64,000 nucleotides of DNA. Origin: Marinimicrobium hydrolyticum (GTDB lineage: Bacteria > Pseudomonadota > Gammaproteobacteria > Pseudomonadales > Cellvibrionaceae). A program made the position numbers and the translations under genes. A model generated the notes under the pieces. That model worked only from the letters and a program-made list of their open reading frames with translations, had not been told where the DNA came from and searched no databases. Shown piece after piece: positions 58,358 through 64,000 of this stretch. Numbering within the stretch: the stretch's first letter is position 1; each line of letters starts with the position of its first letter. The stretch spans positions 113,549-177,548 of the forward strand of contig NZ_JAVDDU010000007.1 in assembly GCF_030848505.1 (NCBI RefSeq), written 5' to 3'.

Positions 58358-58396
58358 ACAGTCCCTTCGGTATCTATAACAATCAGGAGAGACACC

Positions 58397-58909
58397 ATGA
58401 AAACATTGCAAAAAGGCTTTACGCTGATCGAGCTGATGATCGTAGTTGCGATTATCGGTATCTTGGCAGCCGTAGCCATTCCCCAGTACCAAAACTACAT
58501 CGCCAGTTCACAGGTTTCTCGTGTAATGAGCGAAACTGGCGCTCTGCGTACCGCTGTCGAAAACTGTTTATTGCAGGGCAGAACAGAGGTTACAACTGGA
58601 GATCCTACTGCAACTCAATGTAACGTAGGTTGGACCTTCAGTAACCTACTTGCTGGTGAGGCAGTGCAAGTACAAGGAGATGGGCTTTCCATTGAGATTG
58701 AAGACAACACTGCCACTATTCTCGCGACCTTCGGCACCAACGCCGCTGCAGCGTTGACTGCTGGAGAAGGTGGCGCTGGGCAGCTCCAGTGGTTCCGTAA
58801 TGCCTCTGGCGTGTGGGTTTGTTCCACAAACGTGGACATGCGCTATCGTCCGGGTGGTTGCTCAGCAGCGTTGGGTGCAGAGGAAGAAGAAGAAGATCCT
58901 AACACCTAA
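58397..58909 (+). CDS. pilA: Type IV major pilin PilA
   Basis: A 170-aa prepilin. The leader peptide ends QKG, cleaved by PilD before Phe8 ([22 protein letters not shown], with Glu at mature position 5), followed by the long N-terminal helix and a globular domain. Four cysteines (57, 75, 142, 155) allow two disulfides, the last pair closing the C-terminal D-region loop. The C-terminus carries an unusual acidic tail ([11 protein letters not shown]). ATG at 58397 follows AGGAGAG. It has its own sigma-54 promoter and terminator. Confidence 0.97.
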   Translation: MKTLQKGFTLIELMIVVAIIGILAAVAIPQYQNYIASSQVSRVMSETGALRTAVENCLLQGRTEVTTGDPTATQCNVGWTFSNLLAGEAVQVQGDGLSIEIEDNTATILATFGTNAAAALTAGEGGAGQLQWFRNASGVWVCSTNVDMRYRPGGCSAALGAEEEEEDPNT

Positions 58910-58930
58910 GTGATTTAACGCTAATCTAGC

Positions 58931-58960
58931 AAAAAGGGCGCCGTTTTGGCGCCCTTTTTG
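58931..58960 (+). terminator. Rho-independent terminator after pilA
   Basis: GGGCGCC/GGCGCCC stem with a TTTT-containing loop and flanking A5/T5 tracts, 22 bp after the pilA stop. It isolates pilA from the serine hydrolase gene. Confidence 0.92.
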
Positions 58961-59026
58961 CTTGCAATCGAAGTTTGACTAATCATTTAATGAGTTTGCC
59001 CGGGGTATCCAACAAAGATCTTCACT

Positions 59027-60211
59027 ATGAGTCAGCCAGTTGCGGGTTCAGTAAGAGCAATTTTGTTGCGGGTTGTAGGGTACGGAGCGTTGCTATTCGT
59101 GCTTGTGGCTATGGCTCATCTTTACGTTACCAACCCACTTTATGTAAAAAAAATTCCCTACTTCGTATCCGCCTTGCGGGCTGGTGCTGAAGTTCAGTGT
59201 GACTCCTCCGCTCCTCCAGAACTCGTGCGCCTTCTTAGGAGAGTTTCGCTTCCCTACTTTTCGCTCACTGGCCAAGTCGTATTTGTTGGACGTGATGGGA
59301 AACCTGTCGGATGCCATGTGGGAAACCAGCCCATAGAAGCGTTTCGCTTTGCCAGCATGACCAAGGTATTGACGGCGCTAACGGTATTAGAGTTGGCTGC
59401 ACTACAAAAGATTGATTTGCATGTGCCGGTAATCACCTATTTTCCCGAAGTAAATATCGACAGGGCGAGCGACCCACGGGTAGCCAAGATCACCCTTTGG
59501 CAGCTGCTCAACCATTCGTCTGGACTGGGTGGGGCTTTTGGCTCAGACAATATGATCAAACAGGGTGAGCAGCCTTGGTGCCCGTATCACATAGAGGCGT
59601 TAGAGGGTGTACGCCTTGCAGGTGAGCCTGGGACAAACCATGTTTATAGTAACGTTGCCTATTGCCTAGCGGGCGAAGTGATTACCCGTACTGCCGGGAC
59701 CGATTATCGGACTTATGTCGTCGAGAACTATCTATCGAACTACGAATCCCTTCAGTTTGTACAAGGTGGTGCTTACCTTCCATTTGAGCCGGATTATGAC
59801 TTCTCCAATGATTTTCGTCTTGATAGTGACTACGTGAGCTGGTTCGATTTTTATGCTCTGGCATCGTCCGCTGGGTTAATGGGGCGAGCTGATGAGTTCG
59901 CGTTGCTTGTGCAGAAATTGTTTTATCGAAACCCCGATGTACTGAACTCCGGTCGAACAGAGCCCTGCAAAATTGGGGAGCTCGAGCGATGTTATTCTTA
60001 TACGTTTCGGGTTATGGATACGGAACAAGGTGCTGTCGGTATCCAGCAAGGTTACATGCCCGGAGCCAGCTCGCTGGTGGCGGTGAATGAGCAGGGCGAA
60101 GTTCTCGTATGGCTCGCCGCTGGCGCTGCCTTAGAAGGCAAGCACCGAAACGTCATGGTAGCGAAAGTTGTATCTTTCTTAAGTAATCGAAAACTGAGTG
60201 ACCCTAATTGA
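59027..60211 (+). CDS. Membrane-anchored serine hydrolase of the class C beta-lactamase fold
   Basis: A 394-aa protein with one N-terminal membrane helix (about 11-31) and a periplasmic serine beta-lactamase/penicillin-binding-protein-like domain. The active-site SxxK is SMTK (Ser110-Lys113) and the second motif is YSN (Tyr207-Asn209); a clear KTG/HTG third motif is not visible (GYMPG lies in that region). Most such proteins are esterases or peptidases rather than true beta-lactamases. Seven cysteines outside the anchor suggest disulfides. It lies between pilA and a thiol-oxidoreductase fusion. Substrate unknown. Confidence 0.85.
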   Translation: MSQPVAGSVRAILLRVVGYGALLFVLVAMAHLYVTNPLYVKKIPYFVSALRAGAEVQCDSSAPPELVRLLRRVSLPYFSLTGQVVFVGRDGKPVGCHVGNQPIEAFRFASMTKVLTALTVLELAALQKIDLHVPVITYFPEVNIDRASDPRVAKITLWQLLNHSSGLGGAFGSDNMIKQGEQPWCPYHIEALEGVRLAGEPGTNHVYSNVAYCLAGEVITRTAGTDYRTYVVENYLSNYESLQFVQGGAYLPFEPDYDFSNDFRLDSDYVSWFDFYALASSAGLMGRADEFALLVQKLFYRNPDVLNSGRTEPCKIGELERCYSYTFRVMDTEQGAVGIQQGYMPGASSLVAVNEQGEVLVWLAAGAALEGKHRNVMVAKVVSFLSNRKLSDPN

Positions 60212-60312
60212 GGTGAGCAATAGCTGAAGGCTGGACTGCGCTCTCAGTTTCGAAGCATCGCTAGAATGACAGCATGCGCTTAGGGCACTTTGCAGTAAGG
60301 ACGAAGAGAATA

Positions 60313-62049
60313 ATGATAAGTATTTATTATGACGGGGACTGCCCCTTCTGCACCCGTTATGTAAGCTATCTACGCCTGAAGGAGGCGGCAGGGGAGGTGG
60401 CTTTGGTGGATGTGCGCCGGGACGCCACCAGTCTCGAGCGCTTGACCCAAGCTGGTTATAGTCTTGATCAAGGCATGGTAGTAGAAATCGACGGCCGCGC
60501 AATGGCGGGCGCCGAGGCCATGCACGCACTGGCTCTGATGACCAGCCCCCGTGGATTCTTTAATAAACTCAACTACTACTTATTCTCCCATCGTTACCTA
60601 GCTCTGTTGCTGTACCCGCTGTTGCGCATGGGACGCAACCTCTTTTTGTTGCTTGATGGCCGCTCGCCTTTACACGAGCAGCGGAAGGACGAAGATACTC
60701 GCCTACTCACTTTGTTTTCCGCATGTTGGGGCCTTTTTTCGGTAACGCATGCGGTGTTTGTATTTAATTTTTCTGAGCCTTTTCCCAGTACCTATTTGAT
60801 TGGTGCGATGGGTGTGTGGTTGATTTTCCATCCCTATTGTCGCCGCACGCTCTTGCTGCTCTTTGGGGCCATGCTAGTGGATGCCTGGCTCCATATGCCC
60901 ACGAACTCGAACCACACAATTCTGAAAAATTTTTTCCTTTTGGCAGTGTTACTCGCTGGACTTTATAGCGCCCTGCGCGGCCGGGGCTGGGCGGCGTTTT
61001 TCCGGGATGTGGTGCCCATAGGGCGGGCTTTGCTTCTAATCATGTACGTGTTCGGGGTCTTCCACAAAATCAATACCGGCTTTCTCAATCCCGACGTGAC
61101 TTGTGCCATGGCCTTGTGGCAAGAGATGCCCCCACCTTTACAGTGGTTGAACACCACTTGGTTCGCTTACCTCGCCAGCTACGGTACGTTGGTTATTGAG
61201 TCTGTGATCCTAGTTTTTCTGCTAATCCCCTCATTGCGCCACTGGGGCATTCTGGTGGGCATTGTCTTCCATCTGTTCTTGGCTCTGAGTGGCTATGCGT
61301 TCTACGTGGCCTTTTCCATGTTATCCCTGGTGATGCATGTGTTGTTTCTCACACCACAGGCGGCTGGTCGCATTATTGATGCACCCCTGTGGCGTCGAGC
61401 CATGGGCCTGTGGAATAGCTTCTGGGGCAAGCTGTTGATTCTGGCCTACGGGTTCGCACTGATACTGAATAGCGCTATGGGGTCGTATACGACGGTGGCA
61501 CTGCTCTGGTTTGCTGTAGTGCTTCCACTGTGCTGGCTCATTCTCCAGCACGGAAAGGAACCTGTGCAAAACGAGCCTCGAAATATTTTCATATCTCGAC
61601 GTTGGTGGCTGAATGTCGTTACGCTGTTGTTTTTCTTCAATTGCATCACTCCATACTTGGGTCTGAAAACAGCACAATCCATGAATATGTTTGCCAATTT
61701 GCGGCTGGAAGGGGGTGCTAGTAATCATTTGGTGCTGCGTAATGCGCCGGGCCCGTTCGGTTACTTGGAGGATGTCGTAGCTATCCATTCCGTCTCGGGT
61801 TCCCCCCTTCTGAATTATGTTCAGCGGAAGAACTTGCACGTTACTTATTATTTCCTGCTGGACCACTTAGATCGTAACCCCTGGGTGATCGTGACCTACG
61901 AGCGTGACGGTGAAGTCTATCCACACATGACAGAGATGAATCTGCGGGACGAAATGGAGCGGGTGCTGCACCCCCGCTGGTTCCGTAATTGGTTCCACTT
62001 CCGGATTGTCGATCTCAAGGAGCCCACAGTCTGCGAGAACAGCCGATGA
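60313..62049 (+). CDS. Fusion: DCC-family thiol-disulfide oxidoreductase plus polytopic HTTM-like membrane domain
   Basis: A 578-aa protein. Residues 1-115 are a DCC (DUF393) domain with the motif DGDCPFC (Cys10, Cys13), a thioredoxin-like redox site. Residues about 140-440 form 8-10 membrane helices with FGVFHKINTGFLNPD and HLFLALSGYAFYVAFSML, resembling the HTTM region shared by vitamin-K-dependent carboxylase homologues and SdpB; this family call is tentative. A soluble C-terminal region follows (about 470-578). ATG at 60313 has AAGGA 10 nt upstream. Its place beside pilA and the serine hydrolase is unexplained. Confidence 0.7.
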   Translation: MISIYYDGDCPFCTRYVSYLRLKEAAGEVALVDVRRDATSLERLTQAGYSLDQGMVVEIDGRAMAGAEAMHALALMTSPRGFFNKLNYYLFSHRYLALLLYPLLRMGRNLFLLLDGRSPLHEQRKDEDTRLLTLFSACWGLFSVTHAVFVFNFSEPFPSTYLIGAMGVWLIFHPYCRRTLLLLFGAMLVDAWLHMPTNSNHTILKNFFLLAVLLAGLYSALRGRGWAAFFRDVVPIGRALLLIMYVFGVFHKINTGFLNPDVTCAMALWQEMPPPLQWLNTTWFAYLASYGTLVIESVILVFLLIPSLRHWGILVGIVFHLFLALSGYAFYVAFSMLSLVMHVLFLTPQAAGRIIDAPLWRRAMGLWNSFWGKLLILAYGFALILNSAMGSYTTVALLWFAVVLPLCWLILQHGKEPVQNEPRNIFISRRWWLNVVTLLFFFNCITPYLGLKTAQSMNMFANLRLEGGASNHLVLRNAPGPFGYLEDVVAIHSVSGSPLLNYVQRKNLHVTYYFLLDHLDRNPWVIVTYERDGEVYPHMTEMNLRDEMERVLHPRWFRNWFHFRIVDLKEPTVCENSR

Positions 62050-62084
62050 TCGGATTCATGCAGTAAGCCTTAGAGGACTATGTT

Positions 62085-62102
62085 TGTGGCAGATTTCCTA
62101 CA
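62085..62102 (+). promoter_or_regulatory. GacA/UvrY-type upstream activating sequence
   Basis: TGTGGCAGATTTCCTACA matches the GacA consensus TGTRRG-N6-CYTACA at 11 of 12 fixed positions. It lies about 60-75 nt before the first GGA motif of the predicted small RNA, a spacing like that at rsmY/rsmZ/csrB genes. Confidence 0.7.
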
Positions 62103-62157
62103 AACCTTCCCGACATCTGCCACTGGTGGCATCCGGGCTTCTGGCGGAGAATGTCTC

Positions 62158-62396
62158 TTAACAAGGAGGTACACAGGACGTAACGCCGGCCAGGATGGTC
62201 AATGGATGCCCCGTTTGCAGGATGCACACAGGAGTGTCGAGCCAGAGGGATGCCAGTGGATGGAGTTGGCTCAAGCGGGGGAAACGGGCAGCTCGGCAGG
62301 AGGCCGGGTGCGGCGAGTGCCGCAGCAGTTGCCGCGTACATGGATGGCGGCATTGTTTTAGGGGCCGGCCCTTGGGGTCGGCCCCATTTCTTTGTA
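62158..62396 (+). ncRNA. CsrB/RsmZ-type regulatory small RNA (CsrA/RsmA antagonist)
   Basis: Predicted RNA that sequesters the translational regulator CsrA/RsmA. Between 62165 and 62344 I count twelve GGA trinucleotides in 180 nt, many as CAGGA, AGGGA or ATGGAT, and several in hairpin loops: GTACACAGGACGTAAC, GGCCAGGATGGTC, GCCAGTGGATGGAGTTGGC and GCCGCGTACATGGATGGCGGC. It ends at a strong terminator (62361-62390) and is preceded by a GacA-type box. No reading frame here looks protein-like. The 5' end is approximate. Family RNAs vary in sequence, so the call rests on motif density, terminator and box together. Confidence 0.75.
62361..62390 (+). terminator. Terminator of the CsrB-like RNA
   Basis: GGGGCCG...CGGCCCC with internal G.T and CCC/GGG pairing, giving an 11-bp stem and a 3-nt loop, followed by ATTTCTTTG. 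It may also end transcripts from the DCC fusion gene. Confidence 0.85.
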
Positions 62397-62556
62397 AATC
62401 TCTTTTTGCAATTCTGGTTTTTCTCTCTGGTTGCTCGCCTTAATGCTGCCTTTGGCATCCTTTCAGTATCTTCCTGTGGTCCTGCCTCCGAAATCTCTCC
62501 ATGGTAGAATTGCATTCTAGCGCCGCTATCTTCGAGCAGCGCCACGGGACTACGCC

Positions 62557-63312
62557 ATGAATGAACTGCAGCGACAGAGCTATCTGAATGCCTTGGGGTT
62601 GGAAAACTACGCTCCCCGCTGGCTGCTACCTGGCGCGCCTGAGCCCACCTTGTGTGAAATACCCGTATTGGCTCCCGAGCCTCTGATTGAGATTGAGCGA
62701 GAGCGGGCGCCTGAAATACAGAACTCCTATGAGCCAGCTCGTTCAGGCGCCGGTCCCAAGGCACTCTCCGAGGTCATAAGCCAAATGGCTGAGTCGGGCG
62801 CTGCTACTCCCTCTAAGCCTCTGCCAGTCGCTCGGCCGGCCAAGTCGGCCGAGCCCACCGTTACTCCTTTCACCCTGAGCATCTGGCGCTCGTCCCAGCC
62901 GGTATTGGTCTTGGATTCCCGTGAGCCGCGCGCGGCCATGCCGACGGAACGCTTGCTGCGCAATCTGTTGCGAAGTCTGGGGCACTTGGACTCCACCAGT
63001 GTTACGGAGGAGGTCTTGGCCTGCCCGCTGGTACCGAAACCGACGATTGCGGATGCGCGTGCAGAGCTGGGTGCCTGGCTGGAGGCTGAGTTGGCGCGGC
63101 GGCCGGTGCAAAAGGTGATTTTGATGGGCCATAACGCGGCCCACTATCTGTTGCCGGAAGCTACCGAACATTCTGAGCACCTGTGGCAATGGGTGGAGTT
63201 GGAAGCCTTTAAAATGCCGGCTCTGGTGGCGCCCAGCCTGGTCGAGCTCCTGCGCGAGCCAATGCACAAACGTGCGCTCTGGCGAGCACTGCAAGCCGTG
63301 AGCGGAGCCTGA
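62557..63312 (+). CDS. holD: Divergent DNA polymerase III subunit psi (HolD-like)
   Basis: A 251-aa protein, much longer than E. coli HolD (137 aa). The N-terminal RQSYLNALGLENYAPRWLLPGA aligns with the HolD opening (LxxLGIxxWxxRxPGAL), and the end (MPALVAPSLVELLREPMHKRALWRAL) with its C-terminal SPALTDLRANPTARAALW block. Between them is a Pro/Ala/Glu-rich linker (about 45-105), then an alpha/beta domain (VLVLDSREP, VQKVILMGHNAAHYLL). Psi links the clamp loader to chi and SSB. Position 3 bp before rimI matches the holD-rimI pair of E. coli. Confidence 0.72.
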   Translation: MNELQRQSYLNALGLENYAPRWLLPGAPEPTLCEIPVLAPEPLIEIERERAPEIQNSYEPARSGAGPKALSEVISQMAESGAATPSKPLPVARPAKSAEPTVTPFTLSIWRSSQPVLVLDSREPRAAMPTERLLRNLLRSLGHLDSTSVTEEVLACPLVPKPTIADARAELGAWLEAELARRPVQKVILMGHNAAHYLLPEATEHSEHLWQWVELEAFKMPALVAPSLVELLREPMHKRALWRALQAVSGA

Positions 63313-63315
63313 TCG

Positions 63316-63807
63316 GTGTCCGAGGAGCTTACTCAGGCGCCCACGGCGCAAGTCACTTCGACGGGCGCGCCGATTGATTTCCATGCTCTGGAGACCGCCG
63401 ATTTGCCCGCTGTGTTGGGTCTGGAGCGCAAGGTCCAAAGCCATCCTTGGGAGCCGTCCAGTTTTGAAGATTGTCTGCGCGGTCGCCATAAGTGCTGGTT
63501 GGCTAAACATGGCGATCAGTTGTTGGGCTTCGTGGTGCTGGCCTGGGCTGGTGGAGAGGCCGAGCTGCTCAATATTGCCGTCGACCCCAGCAACCAGGGG
63601 CAGGGCATAGGGCGCTGCCTGTTGCGAGCGGCCATTGAACTGGCCCAGCCCCATGCTGAGATGATGTTTCTGGAAGTGCGCGTATCTAACCGCAAGGCGA
63701 TTAACTTCTACTATCAGGAAGATTTTTTTGAAGTGGGGGTGCGCCGGGACTACTACCCCGGTGTTAACGGCCGCGAGGATGCGCTGGTTCTGGCGCGCCA
63801 GTTGTAA
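63316..63807 (+). CDS. rimI: Ribosomal-protein-alanine N-acetyltransferase RimI
   Basis: A 163-aa GNAT acetyltransferase that modifies the N-terminal alanine of ribosomal protein bS18. Visible: HPWEPSSFEDCL, LLNIAVDPSNQGQGIGRCLL (acetyl-CoA loop QGQGIG), FLEVRVSNRKAINFYYQEDFFEVGVRRDYYP. The start is GTG at 63316, 3 bp after holD, giving about 15 extra N-terminal residues compared with E. coli; translation probably depends on coupling. Confidence 0.93.
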   Translation: MSEELTQAPTAQVTSTGAPIDFHALETADLPAVLGLERKVQSHPWEPSSFEDCLRGRHKCWLAKHGDQLLGFVVLAWAGGEAELLNIAVDPSNQGQGIGRCLLRAAIELAQPHAEMMFLEVRVSNRKAINFYYQEDFFEVGVRRDYYPGVNGREDALVLARQL

Positions 63808-63966
63808 ACTTGTCATCACTGCTGTCTTCTTCGTTCCCTCGCGCCCACTCTTCGTCATCCCCGTCTCCCCCCCTTTATCATCCTCAGACCCTCTTAAATC
63901 ATCCTTATTCCCCCCAACTCGTTATCCCCGCTGACCCTCATCGTCTTTTCCGCTGCTTCTCAACGC

Positions 63967-63993
63967 GTCATCCCCGCGGAAGCGGGGATCCAG
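63967..63993. repeat. REP-like palindromic intergenic repeat
   Basis: GTCATCCCCGC, GGAA and GCGGGGATCCAG: a CCCCGC/GCGGGG hairpin of the dispersed GTCATxCCCGCGxAAGCGGG type seen in many bacterial genomes. The preceding 150 bp is pyrimidine-rich and contains several partial copies of CGTCATCCCCG. Confidence 0.7.
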
Positions 63994-64000
63994 TCTTTAG

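Noticed and set aside
62078..62764. 228-codon minus-strand frame, and short plus-strand frames, across 62078-62507
   Set aside because: They cross a terminator and the GGA-rich RNA region, have biased Arg/Pro composition and no ribosome sites. The region is better explained as a small RNA.
62743..63858. 371-codon open frame antisense to holD and rimI
   Set aside because: RimI on the other strand is unambiguous; the antisense translation is Gln/Arg/His-rich and unlike any family.

Overview
The window comes from a moderately GC-rich gammaproteobacterium, most likely a marine polysaccharide degrader of the Cellvibrionales (Saccharophagus/Cellvibrio/Marinimicrobium-like). This is inferred from conserved gammaproteobacterial gene blocks (leuS-lptE-holA, rplU-rpmA-obgE, pilBCD-coaE, holD-rimI), a GH94 cellobionate phosphorylase with a gluconate pathway, glucosylglycerate osmolyte genes, an Mrp Na+/H+ antiporter and a sortase-system-type two-component pair. 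It is chromosomal; I see no insertion sequence, phage, CRISPR array, tRNA or rRNA.

Layout. 1-6064 (mostly minus): the 5' 766 codons of a His-rich, ZnuD-like TonB receptor behind a Zur-type box, a Rieske protein, a DegS/DegQ-like protease, HtpX, a cyclic-nucleotide-domain protein and a TfoX C-terminal-domain protein. 6200-16560: M15 peptidase, LplT-like MFS, CysE, a repeat protein, pyrophosphatase, an FHA protein, an RND exporter and a three-module lipoprotein. 16863-21708 (minus): SGNH hydrolase, holA, lptE, leuS. 21709-22437 has no gene but holds two nested-hairpin repeats and the rplU promoter. 22438-26062 (plus): rplU, rpmA, obgE, proB, DUF4442. 26091-31055 (minus): Ycf46-like AAA+ ATPase, a third nested-hairpin repeat, a small outer-membrane barrel, and a cyanide-insensitive-type bd oxidase.

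31248-41608 is a carbon and osmolyte block. Glycerate kinase, GpgP, GpgS and a GH13_18 phosphorylase can together make and recycle glucosylglycerate. Next to them a gluconate permease, gluconokinase, LacI-type regulator and cellobionate phosphorylase form a pathway for oxidised cellulose fragments. Two near-identical 16-bp operators, one in the gntK/gntR divergent region and one in front of the phosphorylase, suggest a single regulon.

41989-53356: rpsT, a PdsS/PdsR-type two-component pair, a GAF-GGDEF diguanylate cyclase, a YigZ/IMPACT protein, an unannotated 59-aa membrane smORF and the complete mnhABCDEFG operon. 53367-62049: coaE and pilDCB (minus), then pilA (plus) behind a perfect sigma-54 promoter, followed by a membrane-anchored serine hydrolase and a DCC thiol-oxidoreductase/membrane fusion. 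62085-62396 holds what I read as a CsrB/RsmZ-type small RNA: a GacA-type box, twelve GGA motifs in 180 nt and a strong terminator. The window closes with a divergent holD, rimI and a REP-like palindrome.

The points most worth checking are the CsrB-like RNA, the nested-hairpin elements with GGGA loops, the shared GntR-type operators, and the pilA-linked pair of accessory genes.
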